A stretch of 64,000 nucleotides of DNA from Tropicimonas sediminicola (lineage in GTDB: Bacteria; Pseudomonadota; Alphaproteobacteria; Rhodobacterales; Rhodobacteraceae): contig NZ_FZOY01000001.1 in the NCBI RefSeq assembly GCF_900188335.1, forward strand, positions 1 to 64,000, in the 5' to 3' direction. The first letter of the stretch is position 1. The number at the start of each line of letters is the position of its first letter. Below the pieces are notes generated by a model. The model was given only the letters and a program-made list of their open reading frames with translations. It was not told where the DNA came from and ran no database searches. A program made the position numbers and the translations under genes. This document shows, one piece after another, positions 24,733 through 33,711 of this stretch.

Positions 24733-26376
24733 ATGCTACCCGGAAAGACGTTGGCAATCGTCAGCCTCGCTCTCGCTCTTGGAGGAGCCGGAGCCGTGGC
24801 GGCTCAAGAGGCGGCCGTGCCGCCGGACAAGGGCTCCGGCACGACGGTCGACCATTCGAAGCTGGAGGTGCTCCAGAAGGAGTTCGCCAGCGGCCCGGAG
24901 GTCACGGCGGCCTGTCTGACCTGCCACACCGAGGCCTCGGACCAGGTGAAGCAGTCGATCCACTGGACCTGGGACTACGAGCACCCGGTGACCGGTCAGG
25001 ACCTCGGCAAGAACAATGTCATCAACTCCTATTGCGTGGGTGTTGCGGCCAACGAACCGCGCTGCACCTCCTGCCACGTGGGCTTCGGCTGGAAGGACAT
25101 GAACGAAGCGCCTCCGCAGGAGGCCAATGCGGTCGATTGCCTTGTCTGCCACGACAAGTCCGACACCTATGCCAAGATCCCCGCCGGCGCCGGCCAGCCC
25201 TTCGGCAAGGAGGTCAAGGAAGGCGCCATGACCAACATGGGCAAGCCGGCCCAGCCGGTGGACCTCAAGCTGGTCGCCCAGAGCGTCGGCCTTCCTGACC
25301 GCGACAATTGCGGCAACTGCCACTTCTACGGCGGCGGCGGCGACAACGTGAAACACGGCGACCTCAGCTCGGTGATGCACAATCCGACCGAGGATATCGA
25401 CGTGCACATGGCCTCCGACGGGCTGAACTTCACCTGCAGCGAATGCCATGTCTCCGACCAGCACCAGTGGCACGGCTCGCGCTACAACGTGACGGCCAAG
25501 GACACCGAGGGCGTTCCGCTCCCGGGCCAGCGGCACGATGTTGCGACCTGCGAGAGCTGCCACGACACCGAGCCGCATGACAGCCTGACGCTGATCGGCT
25601 TCAAGCTGAACTCGCACCGCGACAAAATCGCCTGCCAGACCTGCCATATTCCCGAATATGCCAAGGGCGGCGTGCCGACCAAGACCGTCTGGGACTGGTC
25701 GACGGCCGGCAAGAAGAACGATGAAGGCAAGCCGTTCAAGGTCGCCGAATACGAATCGAAGAGCGGCAAGAAGAAGCCGACCTACGACTCGATGAAGGGC
25801 GATTTCGAGTGGGGCGAGGACCTGAAGCCGGAATACTTCTGGTTCGACGGACAGGTCGAATATGCCAATGCCGACAAGGACGTCGTTCCGGGCGAGATCA
25901 TGCTGGTCAACACGATCTCCGGCAGCCAGGAGGACGACAAGAGCCGGATCTGGCCGTTCAAGGTCATGCGGGGCAAGCAGCCCTATGACACCGAGCGCAA
26001 CCGGCTGCTCTATCCGCATCTCTTCGGCCCGGGCTCCGATACCGCCTATTGGGGCAAGTGGGATTGGGACACGGCCTTCGAGGCGGGCGCGGCGGCGTCG
26101 GGCACCGAGTATTCGGGCAGCTTCGACTTCGTCTCCACCGAGATGTTCTGGCCCATCACCCACATGGTCGCCCCGGCCAAGGACGCGGTGCAATGCGAGG
26201 AGTGCCACAAGGAGAACGGCCGTCTCGCCAATATCGCCGGCATCCACATTCCGGGCGCCAACCCGATGGGACCGGGCGGCAAGCTGGGCGCCGTGATCCT
26301 CGCGTTGACGCTTCTCGGCATCATCGGCCACGCGATCATGCGCTTTTTCGGCCGCAAGAACATGAAGGAGCACTGA
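24733..26376 (+). CDS. Tetrathionate reductase-family octaheme c-type cytochrome
   Basis: A 547-residue protein with a signal peptide (cleavage after AVAAQ, near residue 25) and eight CxxCH haem sites: residues 61, 111, 136, 193, 235, 273, 301 and 488. A C-terminal membrane helix (LGAVILALTLLGIIGHAIM) anchors it on the periplasmic side. Number and spacing of haems match the octaheme tetrathionate reductase (OTR) group, whose Shewanella member reduces tetrathionate, nitrite and hydroxylamine in vitro; the physiological substrate is uncertain. ATG at 24733 follows a GGAGGGA site and begins the signal peptide; the open frame extends 30 codons upstream. The next gene, 1 base later, is a membrane cytochrome b, the probable quinol-side partner. 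Confidence 0.88.
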   Translation: MLPGKTLAIVSLALALGGAGAVAAQEAAVPPDKGSGTTVDHSKLEVLQKEFASGPEVTAACLTCHTEASDQVKQSIHWTWDYEHPVTGQDLGKNNVINSYCVGVAANEPRCTSCHVGFGWKDMNEAPPQEANAVDCLVCHDKSDTYAKIPAGAGQPFGKEVKEGAMTNMGKPAQPVDLKLVAQSVGLPDRDNCGNCHFYGGGGDNVKHGDLSSVMHNPTEDIDVHMASDGLNFTCSECHVSDQHQWHGSRYNVTAKDTEGVPLPGQRHDVATCESCHDTEPHDSLTLIGFKLNSHRDKIACQTCHIPEYAKGGVPTKTVWDWSTAGKKNDEGKPFKVAEYESKSGKKKPTYDSMKGDFEWGEDLKPEYFWFDGQVEYANADKDVVPGEIMLVNTISGSQEDDKSRIWPFKVMRGKQPYDTERNRLLYPHLFGPGSDTAYWGKWDWDTAFEAGAAASGTEYSGSFDFVSTEMFWPITHMVAPAKDAVQCEECHKENGRLANIAGIHIPGANPMGPGGKLGAVILALTLLGIIGHAIMRFFGRKNMKEH

Positions 26377-26377
26377 G

Positions 26378-27040
26378 ATGTCCGAACGTTTGGTCAAGAT
26401 CTACCCGCCGTTCGAACGGTTCTGGCACTGGGGCCAGGTGGTGCTCGTGCTGGTGATGACCTTCACCGGGTTCCGGCTCTACGGCATCCACGAGATGATC
26501 CCCTACGATCAGGCCGTGGTGGTGCACACCTACTCGGCGCTGTTGCTGATGGTGCTTTGGGTCTTCGCGATCTTCTGGCACTTCACCACCGGCACCTGGA
26601 AGCACTACGTGCCGACGTCGGACGGGCTGTGGCAGGTGATCCGCTTCTACTCCTTCGGCATCTTCAAGGGCGAGAAGCACCCCTATCGCAAGGCCTACTG
26701 GCGCAAGCACAACCCGCTGCAGGCGATGGCCTACCTGGCGCTCAAGCTGCTGATCTTCCCGACGATCTGGATCACCGGCATCGCCTACCTGACCTATCGC
26801 CTGTGGGAGCCGGCGGCCGGGTCCGGGTTCTGGATCGAGATCGTGGGCAACCTGCACGTGCTGGCTGCTTTCGGGATCCTGTCGTTCATCGTCATGCATC
26901 TCTACCTGATGACCACCGGCCATTCGGTCTGGCAGCACATCCGGCCGATGTTCACGGGCTATGACGACATCGAACTGACACCGGCGGAAGAGGCCTACCT
27001 GGAGGCCGACGAACCCGGCCGGATCAAGCCTGTCGCCTGA
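26378..27040 (+). CDS. Membrane cytochrome b (b561/NapC-partner type) subunit
   Basis: A 220-residue membrane protein with four predicted helices and histidines placed for two haems b: FERFWHWGQVVLVLVMTFTGF, VVVHTYSALLLMVLWVFAIFWHF, LKLLIFPTIWITGIAYLTYRL and NLHVLAAFGILSFIVMHLYLM. It belongs to the diverse cytochrome b561-like/formate dehydrogenase gamma-like group. Such subunits carry electrons between the quinone pool and a periplasmic cytochrome. Its ATG lies 1 base after the octaheme gene stop, so the two form a bicistronic unit and probably one complex. Confidence 0.87.
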   Translation: MSERLVKIYPPFERFWHWGQVVLVLVMTFTGFRLYGIHEMIPYDQAVVVHTYSALLLMVLWVFAIFWHFTTGTWKHYVPTSDGLWQVIRFYSFGIFKGEKHPYRKAYWRKHNPLQAMAYLALKLLIFPTIWITGIAYLTYRLWEPAAGSGFWIEIVGNLHVLAAFGILSFIVMHLYLMTTGHSVWQHIRPMFTGYDDIELTPAEEAYLEADEPGRIKPVA

Positions 27041-27065
27041 GGCAGAAGCGCGGGTAAGACTGGAG

Positions 27066-27087
27066 GGCGGCGCGATGCGCCGCCTTT
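27066..27087 (+). terminator. Rho-independent terminator after the octaheme/cytochrome b pair
   Basis: GGCGGCGC-GAT-GCGCCGCC is a perfect 8-bp stem with a 3-base loop, followed by TTT, 26 bases after the cytochrome b stop. Confidence 0.6.
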
Positions 27088-27216
27088 CGCCTGCGCCGAA
27101 CCCCGCACTGCGACGGGATGTGGCAGGCCAAACCCCATGTTTTCCGGGCGTTTGAGGCGTAGGCTTGCGATGTTCCCAGTGCTTCGCTCCGCGACTCGCC
27201 CGGTGGGGCTTGATAA

Positions 27217-27236
27217 ATATTCACAAAATAGCATAT
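27217..27236. promoter_or_regulatory. Imperfect inverted repeat in the RND efflux promoter
   Basis: ATATTC-N8-GCATAT is a near-perfect dyad (one position off from ATATTC-N8-GAATAT) in an AT-rich stretch 34 bases before the adaptor start codon. The shape resembles operators of ArsR-type persulfide sensors (SqrR/BigR) as I remember them; that link is tentative and no such regulator is in the window. Confidence 0.3.
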
Positions 27237-27269
27237 GTTGGCGATCGCCGGTTGGACAGGAGGTCCCGA

Positions 27270-28250
27270 ATGCCACGTCACATCATCCCGTTCTTGCTCG
27301 CCCTGACCCTGCCGCTCGCCGCCGAGGCGCAAGACACCATGCAGGCACGTCAGGTGGAAATCCCCGAGTGGAAGGCCGTTTTCGGGCGCATCGAGACCCG
27401 CGACAGCATACCTGCGCGCTCGCGCCTTGGGGGAACGTTGGTGGAGCTAGGCGTTGCCGAGGGAACGCGGGTGGAGGAGGGCGACCTGATCGCCACCGTC
27501 AGCGACGAGAAGTTGGCGCTGCAGCTTGGCGCCGTGGACGCGCAGCTGCGATCGCTCCAGGCGCAGCTCGAAAACGCCCGGACTGAGCTGGGGCGGGGCG
27601 AAAGCCTGCTGCAACGCGGTGTCACGACGGCACAGAACCTCGATTCCCTGCGCACGCAGGTGAACGTGATCACCGGCCAGATCGATGCCGCCGAGGCAAA
27701 CCGCGAGGTGCTGCTTCAGCAGGAATCCGAGGGCGCGGTGCTGGCGCCGCTGTCCGGGACGGTGCTCAACGTGCCGGTGACGGCGGGCACGGTCGTCATG
27801 CCGGGCGAAACCATCGCGACCATTGGCGGCGGCGGGTTCTTCCTGCGGCTTGCGGTGCCGGAGCGCCACGCGGGGTTCCTCGAGGAGGGGGCCGGGATCC
27901 GGATCGGCGGCGGAGCGGAGACGCAGACCGGCACCCTGGCGAAGGTCTATCCGCAGATCGAGAACGGCCGGGTGATCGCGGATGTCGAGGTCGAGGGCCT
28001 GAGCCAGGATTTCGTCGACGCCCGCGTTCCGGTGCGCTTGCCTGTCGGCGTGACCGAGGCCGTGATCGTGCCGCCGGAGGCCGTGAGCTCGCGCATGGGG
28101 CTCGATTTCGTCACCGTGGAGGGGCCGGACGGCGCGCCCGTACAGCGCACGATCGTCCTTGGGGAGGCCGTCGAGATCGACGGTGCGCCCGCCATCGAGG
28201 TCCTGTCCGGGCTGAAGGGCGGCGAGACACTGGTGGCGCACCATGAGTGA
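27270..28250 (+). CDS. RND efflux periplasmic adaptor (membrane fusion protein)
   Basis: A 326-residue periplasmic adaptor with a signal peptide (PRHIIPFLLALTLPLAAEAQ). It has the expected order: lipoyl half (LGGTLVELGVAEGTRVEEGDLIATV) at residues 45-75, an alpha-helical hairpin (residues 80-140, DAQLRSLQAQLENARTELGRGESLL), the second lipoyl half (APLSGTVLNVPVTAGTVVMPGETIATI) and beta-barrel domains. It links the inner-membrane RND pump to an outer-membrane channel, which is not encoded here. ATG at 27270 has AGGAGG seven bases upstream. The stop overlaps the start of the pump gene by 8 bases. Confidence 0.9.
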   Translation: MPRHIIPFLLALTLPLAAEAQDTMQARQVEIPEWKAVFGRIETRDSIPARSRLGGTLVELGVAEGTRVEEGDLIATVSDEKLALQLGAVDAQLRSLQAQLENARTELGRGESLLQRGVTTAQNLDSLRTQVNVITGQIDAAEANREVLLQQESEGAVLAPLSGTVLNVPVTAGTVVMPGETIATIGGGGFFLRLAVPERHAGFLEEGAGIRIGGGAETQTGTLAKVYPQIENGRVIADVEVEGLSQDFVDARVPVRLPVGVTEAVIVPPEAVSSRMGLDFVTVEGPDGAPVQRTIVLGEAVEIDGAPAIEVLSGLKGGETLVAHHE

Positions 28251-31200
28251 CCAGTCCGATCCCATGCGCCGCGGCATTGCCGGCGGCCTGACCAGCGCCT
28301 TCATCCGTTCCGCGCTGACCCCGCTCATCATCCTCGCCAGCTTGGCGGTTGGCCTGATCGCCCTTGTCAGCCTGCCGCGAGAGGAGGAACCGCAGATCTC
28401 GGTTCCGCTCGTCGACATCCACATCCAGGCGCCCGGGCTCAAGGCTGAGGACGCGATGAAGCTGGTGACCGAGCCGATGGAGACCATCGTCAAGGGCATC
28501 AACGACGTGGAGCACGTCTATTCCCAGACCGCAGACGACTACGCGATGGTCACCGCCCGGTTCCTGGTGGGCACCTCCTCGGACTCGGCCATCCTGCGGG
28601 TGCACGAGAAGGTGCGGGCCAACATGGACCGGATCCCTGTGGGCATCGACGACCCGCTGATCGTCGGCCGCGGGATCGACGATGTCGCCATCGTCTCGCT
28701 GACCCTCACGCCGGCTGACCCACAGAGCGAGGTGACGGCGAATGACCTGACGCGCATCGTGCGCGAACTGCAGGTCGAGGTCGCCAAGATCCCGGACGTG
28801 GGCCTCACCTATATCGTCGGCGAGGCCCCGGAAGCCATCCGCATCGCGCCGGACCCGGAGCGGCTCGCGCTCTACGGCGTCACGCTTCAGCAACTCGCCG
28901 GCAAGGTGCAGGGGGCCAACCGCGCCTTCTCGACCGGGCTGGTGCGCGACGGCGGCGAGCAGATCGCGCTCGTGGCCGGTCAGACACTCAAGGTCCCGTC
29001 CGAGGTCGCGAACCTCCTGCTGACCACCCGCGACGAGCGCCCGGTCTATGTGCGCGACGTGGCCGACGTGAGCTTCGTGCCCGACACGTCGGACCGCATC
29101 GTCGCCAATGTGACCCGGGCGGAGGACGGCACCATCACCCGTACTCCGGCGGTGACGCTCGCCATCGCCAAGCGCGCCGGCGCCAACGCGGTGGTCGTGG
29201 CCGAAGGGATTCTGCACCGTGTCCACGAACTCGAACACGAGCTGATCCCCGACAGCGTGTATGTCGAGGTCACGCGCGACTACGGCGAGACCGCGAACGA
29301 GAAAGCCAACGAACTGCTGTTCCATCTCGGCCTCGCCACCGTCTCGATCGTCGCTCTGGTGCTCTTTGCCATCGGCTGGCGCGAGGCCATCGTGGTCGCC
29401 ATCGTGATCCCTGTTACCATCCTGCTCACGCTCTTCGCGGCATGGATTATGGGCTACACGCTCAACCGGGTGTCGCTCTTCGCGCTGATCTTCTCGATCG
29501 GCATCCTGGTCGACGACGCCATCGTGGTGATCGAGAACATCGCCCGCCACTGGGCGATGCCGGACAAGGCCGACCGCGTCACCAAGGCCATCCGCGCCGT
29601 GGCGGAGGTGGGCAACCCGACCATTGTGGCGACGCTGACCGTGGTGGCGGCGCTGCTGCCGATGCTGTTCGTGTCGGGACTGATGGGCCCCTACATGAGC
29701 CCGATCCCGGCGAACGCCTCCGCCGCGATGATCTTTTCCTTCTTCGTGGCGGTGATCATCACGCCATGGCTGATGGTCAAGATCGCGGGGCGCGCGCCCG
29801 CGCACGACCCCGAAGGCAGTGCGCATCATGGTGGCGCACTGGGGCGGATCTATGCCGCTGTCGCCCGGCCGCTTCTGCGGACGAAGGGCGGGAGCCTGGT
29901 TTTCCTGCTGCTCGCGGCGGCGCTGTCGTTCGGCTCGCTGGCCGCGCTTTACACCCGCGACGTGACGGTCAAACTGCTGCCCTTCGACAACAAATCGGAG
30001 CTTTCGGTGGTGATCGACCTGCCGGAAGGCGCCTCGGTGGAGGAGACCGACGCGGTCGCACAGGCGGTGGCGCGTGAAGTTCTGGAACTGCCCGAGGTGG
30101 TCTCGGCGCAGACCCATGCCGGCGACGCGGCGCCCTTCAACTTCAACGGGCTGGTGCGGCACTATTACCTGCGTGCGCGGCCGGAGATGGGTGATGTGCA
30201 GGTCAACCTGACCCCTAAAACCGACCGCGACCGGACCAGCCACGACATCGCGCTGGAGATCCGCGAGCGGATTGCCGGGATTGAGGTGCCGGAGGGCACC
30301 AGCCTCAAGACGGTGGAGCCGCCTCCGGGGCCACCGGTGATCGCGACCCTCCTGGCCGAGGTCTACGGCCCCGACGGAGAGACACGTCGCGCGGCTGCGG
30401 AGAAAATCCGCGCGGCCTTCGAGGAGGTTCCGTTCGTGGTCGACGTGGACGACAGCTTCGGCGTCCAGCCGCGGCGGCTCAGGGCCACGATCTCCAGCGA
30501 CCAGCTCGAGTTCTTCGGCGTCCAGGAGAGCGACGTCTTCGACACGCTCGGGATCCTGAATGCCGGCACGACGGTGGGCTACTCGCATCGCGGCGACGGC
30601 CGCTACCCGATCCCTATCACCATCGAGCGGGACAAATCCGACCGCGTGGTCGACGAGAGGTTCCTCTCCACCCCGATCCCGGCCAACGTCCTTCCCGGTG
30701 CGCGCGGCGTGGTGGAACTGGGCGACGTCGTCGAGATCGCGGAGGAAAGCGCCTCCTTCCCCATCTTCCGTCACAACGGACGCGCGGCCGAAATGGTGAT
30801 GGGCGAGTTGGCGGGCGAATTCGAGGCGCCGCTCTATGGCATGCTCGCCGTGGCCGAGGTGCTGGACGCCATGGAGTGGGAAGAGGGCACGAAGCCCGAG
30901 ATCCGCCTCAACGGCCAGCCCGAGGACGAAAGCGTCGTGACCCTGCTCTGGGATGGCGAATGGGAGGTGACCTGGATCACCTTCCGCGACATGGGCGCGG
31001 CCTTTGCCGTGGCTTTGCTGGGCATCTACATCCTCGTGGTGGCGCAGTTCGGCTCGTTCCTGCTGCCGCTTGTGGTGCTGACACCGGTGCCGCTGACCTT
31101 CCTGGGGATCATGGCCGGGCACTGGCTGTTCAACGCACCGTTCTCGGCCCCGTCGATGATCGGCTTCATCGCGCTCGCGGGCATCATCGTCCGGAACTCG

Positions 31201-31449
31201 ATCCTGTTGGTCGACTTCATCCGTCACGCGGACCCGTCGAAGGACAAGCTCGAGACACTGATCGAGGCGGGCTCGATCCGCTTCAAGCCGATCCTGCTGA
31301 CGGCCGTGGCCGCGATGATCGGCGCCGCGGTGATCCTGGCCGATCCGATCTTCCAGGGGCTGGCGCTGTCGCTGCTGTTCGGTCTGCTCAGTTCGACCCT
31401 GCTGACAGTGCTGGTGATCCCGGCAATCTACCGTGTGTTCCGCACGTGA
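28243..31449 (+). CDS. RND-family efflux transporter permease
   Basis: A 1068-residue inner-membrane pump of the AcrB/heavy-metal RND superfamily. It has the N-terminal helix and periplasmic porter repeats (PQISVPLVDIHIQAPGLKAEDAMKL), the helix-4 proton-relay stretch SIGILVDDAIVVIENIARHW near residue 420, and the second set of helices (IGFIALAGIIVRNSILLVDFI near residue 975). Substrate specificity cannot be deduced; it is not clearly of the multidrug (HAE1) or metal (HME) wording. It is translationally coupled to the adaptor, and a terminator follows. Confidence 0.92.
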   Translation: MSDQSDPMRRGIAGGLTSAFIRSALTPLIILASLAVGLIALVSLPREEEPQISVPLVDIHIQAPGLKAEDAMKLVTEPMETIVKGINDVEHVYSQTADDYAMVTARFLVGTSSDSAILRVHEKVRANMDRIPVGIDDPLIVGRGIDDVAIVSLTLTPADPQSEVTANDLTRIVRELQVEVAKIPDVGLTYIVGEAPEAIRIAPDPERLALYGVTLQQLAGKVQGANRAFSTGLVRDGGEQIALVAGQTLKVPSEVANLLLTTRDERPVYVRDVADVSFVPDTSDRIVANVTRAEDGTITRTPAVTLAIAKRAGANAVVVAEGILHRVHELEHELIPDSVYVEVTRDYGETANEKANELLFHLGLATVSIVALVLFAIGWREAIVVAIVIPVTILLTLFAAWIMGYTLNRVSLFALIFSIGILVDDAIVVIENIARHWAMPDKADRVTKAIRAVAEVGNPTIVATLTVVAALLPMLFVSGLMGPYMSPIPANASAAMIFSFFVAVIITPWLMVKIAGRAPAHDPEGSAHHGGALGRIYAAVARPLLRTKGGSLVFLLLAAALSFGSLAALYTRDVTVKLLPFDNKSELSVVIDLPEGASVEETDAVAQAVAREVLELPEVVSAQTHAGDAAPFNFNGLVRHYYLRARPEMGDVQVNLTPKTDRDRTSHDIALEIRERIAGIEVPEGTSLKTVEPPPGPPVIATLLAEVYGPDGETRRAAAEKIRAAFEEVPFVVDVDDSFGVQPRRLRATISSDQLEFFGVQESDVFDTLGILNAGTTVGYSHRGDGRYPIPITIERDKSDRVVDERFLSTPIPANVLPGARGVVELGDVVEIAEESASFPIFRHNGRAAEMVMGELAGEFEAPLYGMLAVAEVLDAMEWEEGTKPEIRLNGQPEDESVVTLLWDGEWEVTWITFRDMGAAFAVALLGIYILVVAQFGSFLLPLVVLTPVPLTFLGIMAGHWLFNAPFSAPSMIGFIALAGIIVRNSILLVDFIRHADPSKDKLETLIEAGSIRFKPILLTAVAAMIGAAVILADPIFQGLALSLLFGLLSSTLLTVLVIPAIYRVFRT

Positions 31450-31454
31450 TCGGA

Positions 31455-31494
31455 GTGTCGGTGCGGAACACGAGCCGCGCCGACACCGAATTTT
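31455..31494 (+). terminator. Terminator between the RND pump and the glycosyltransferase (convergent genes)
   Basis: GTGTCGGTGCGG pairs with CCGCGCCGACAC (12 positions, one G-T wobble, 8-base loop), followed by CGAATTTTCG with a short T-run on the plus strand. It begins 5 bases after the pump stop and could act on both strands. Confidence 0.6.
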
Positions 31495-31514
31495 CGTTCG
31501 AAAAATCGTATGCC

Positions 31515-32735
31515 TCAGGTGTATTCCGCTGCGTCCTGATCCACCGCCCAGAGCATGTCCTTCAACAGGTCGGGATCGGCCGAGTGGACCCTGTTCCAGG
31601 TCGGGATGAAGGGCGTATCGGCAGGGTTCTCGAGGAAGACGTGACCGGCGACCACGATGTTGCGCGCGAACAGCTCTATCGACTGCTCCTCCTTGTGCCT
31701 GTCGATCGCGAGCCCGTTCATCTTCGCGTCGTTGTAGTAGCAGTCGAGCAGGTCGAGCGCGGAGCGGTAGTAGGTGGCCTTCAGCGAGCGGAAGACCTCC
31801 TCGGAAAACACCGTCCCGTCGGCGGCGAGCTTGCGGAAGATCGCCTTGCAGATGTCGATCGACATCCGCGACAGCCCGGCGGACGCGTCTTCCTCGCTCA
31901 GCGGCTGGTGCTTGTGGTCGTAGGCGTCGGAAATCTCCACCTGGCAGACCGATTTGGGCGCCAGGTTGCGCCAGGCCTCCGAGAGCACGCCGATCTCCAG
32001 CCCCCAGTCGGACGGGATGCGCAGGTCGGCGAGGATCGGAGCGCGCATGGCGAACTCGCCTGAAAGCGGGTAGCGGAAGCTGCGCAGGTAATCGAGATAG
32101 TCGCGATCGCCGACGACCCGCTTGAGTGCGATCAGCAGCGGGGAAACGAGGAGGCGGGTCACCCGGCCGTTCAGTTTCCTGCCGTCGGTCCGCGGATAGT
32201 ATCCCTTGGCGATCTGATAGGGGAAGGTCGGGTTGGCGACCGGGTAGACCAGCCGGGCCAGCATGTCCTTCGAATAGGTGACGATGTCGCAATCGTGGAT
32301 CGCCACCACCGAACTGTCGGCGCAGGCGAGCAGGTAACCCAGGCAGGTCCAGACGTTCTTGCCCTTGCCCGGCTCGGCGGGGGCGAGGCCGAGATCTTCG
32401 AGCCGCTGCTGGATCGCCAGCATCCGGGGACTGTCGTTCCAGATCACGACGTGGTTCTGCGGCAGCACGGAGAAGAACTTGCTGGCGTGCTTGAACTGGG
32501 CCTCGTCCGCCCGGTCGAGCCCGATCACGATCCGGTGCAGGTAAGGCACCTGCGCCAGTTCGTCGAGGATCGCCGGAAGCGCCTCGCCCTCCAGTTCTGA
32601 GAACAGCGAGGGCAGGATAAGCGAGATCCTGCGGCTGGCCGCGAAGGTCGACAACTCGGCCGTCAGCGCCTCGGTGCTGGTGGAGCGCAGGTTGTGCAGC
32701 GTGGCGATGTTGCCGTTCTGGTGGAAGTCCGCCAT
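31515..32735 (-). CDS. Glycosyltransferase, glucosyl/mannosyl-3-phosphoglycerate synthase-like
   Basis: A 406-residue GT-A type glycosyltransferase. The nucleotide-sugar region is SLILPSLFSELEGEALPAILDEL, and the metal-binding motif is HDCDIV near residue 147. FPYQIAKGYYPRTDGRKLNGRVTRLL and SGEFAMRAPILADLRIPSDWGLEIGVL match glucosyl-3-phosphoglycerate synthases (GpgS, GT81) and their relatives. These transfer a sugar to 3-phosphoglycerate, the first step in making the compatible solutes glucosylglycerate or mannosylglycerate. The upstream gene, 18 bases away, encodes the matching phosphatase. The choice of sugar donor is not decided by sequence alone. Confidence 0.82.
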   Translation of the reverse strand: MADFHQNGNIATLHNLRSTSTEALTAELSTFAASRRISLILPSLFSELEGEALPAILDELAQVPYLHRIVIGLDRADEAQFKHASKFFSVLPQNHVVIWNDSPRMLAIQQRLEDLGLAPAEPGKGKNVWTCLGYLLACADSSVVAIHDCDIVTYSKDMLARLVYPVANPTFPYQIAKGYYPRTDGRKLNGRVTRLLVSPLLIALKRVVGDRDYLDYLRSFRYPLSGEFAMRAPILADLRIPSDWGLEIGVLSEAWRNLAPKSVCQVEISDAYDHKHQPLSEEDASAGLSRMSIDICKAIFRKLAADGTVFSEEVFRSLKATYYRSALDLLDCYYNDAKMNGLAIDRHKEEQSIELFARNIVVAGHVFLENPADTPFIPTWNRVHSADPDLLKDMLWAVDQDAAEYT

Positions 32736-32753
32736 GGGGCGCCTCTCCTGTTC

Positions 32754-33533
32754 CTAGATGCCAAGTGTGTCGAGCAGATCGAGCACCGCGGTGTTCCAGC
32801 CTTCCGGGCCAGGGGCGGCGGTCCGGCGGACCCGTCCGTCGGCCTCGCCGTCAAGCGCGGGCAGCGCCGTGCCATGCGGGTTGGCGACGATCACGCCGTA
32901 CTCCGCGGCCTCGATCATTTCGCGGTCGTTGGGTGCATCGCCGAGCGCCAGGCGCGGCGGATTGCCGTACCGGGCTGCGATCTCGTCCATCCGGTCGGCC
33001 TTGGTGCCGCCGAAGGACAGGGTCAGGAAACGTCCGCCCCGCCTTGCGGTCACGCCCTGCGCGCCGAGCGCCTCAAGGAAGCGTTCCAGCTCCTCTGGGG
33101 TGCCGTGCCAAAGCCCGGGCTCCGAGAACTGCCTGCTCGCGGCAAGATGCGCTTCGGTCGGCGGCAGGCCGGTCACACGCGCGACCCCGTCGGGGCCGAG
33201 GTCGGAGAAGCCTTCGAACAAGCCGCGGATATCGGACGGAGTCGCGCCGAGCGCCGCGATCAACCGGGCGTGGTCGGGGGAGCCGGCCTCGGCTTCGGAA
33301 CCTGAATCCAGGAGGCCCGCACCATTCTCGACGATCGCGGGGCAATCGGAGCAGCCGATCCGATCGCGAAGCAGGGCCAGTTCCGCGGCGGTCTTGGAGG
33401 ATGCGAGGATCAGGGGAATGCCCGCTTCTGACAGACGGTCCAGCGCCGGGCGGGCCGGCTCGGGCGAGTAGGTTTCGTGATCCAGCAGGGTGCCGTCGAG
33501 GTCGGTGAAGACGATCAACGGGGGATTCCGCAT
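32754..33533 (-). CDS. HAD-IIB phosphatase, mannosyl/glucosyl-3-phosphoglycerate phosphatase-like
   Basis: A 259-residue haloacid-dehalogenase hydrolase of the Cof/IIB type. Catalytic aspartates lie in FTDLDGTLLDH (motif I, residues 9-19), the SSK of LASSKTAAEL is motif II, and GDAPNDREMIEAA is the magnesium-binding motif IV. DLDGTLLDHETYSPEPA is particularly like mannosyl-3-phosphoglycerate phosphatases. It would dephosphorylate the product of the neighbouring synthase. ATG at 33533 is chosen because homology starts there; the upstream frame is arginine-rich and non-homologous. First gene of a two-gene operon. Confidence 0.83.
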   Translation of the reverse strand: MRNPPLIVFTDLDGTLLDHETYSPEPARPALDRLSEAGIPLILASSKTAAELALLRDRIGCSDCPAIVENGAGLLDSGSEAEAGSPDHARLIAALGATPSDIRGLFEGFSDLGPDGVARVTGLPPTEAHLAASRQFSEPGLWHGTPEELERFLEALGAQGVTARRGGRFLTLSFGGTKADRMDEIAARYGNPPRLALGDAPNDREMIEAAEYGVIVANPHGTALPALDGEADGRVRRTAAPGPEGWNTAVLDLLDTLGI

Positions 33534-33711
33534 ACGGCACTCCAAGGTTGCGCGCGGCCGTCGCGGCCCGCTCCATCGGTGGCATCCTAGGGCAGCTTTT
33601 CCGAAGCTGCGAGAGCAATGCTGCCGTTCTCTCAGGACCTTACGCCGCAAACTGCCTCGCTGTCGCGGCAAAAGGAGGGACAGGCCGCCGGAGCGGCCCG
33701 CCCGGGGTTTG

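Noticed and set aside
28111-32292. Minus-strand open frame of more than 1300 codons opposite the RND pump
   Set aside because: It is antisense to a clear pump gene, has no start-proximal ribosome binding site, is rich in Arg, His, Asp and Gln, and shows no domain. High GC in third positions leaves the complementary frame open.
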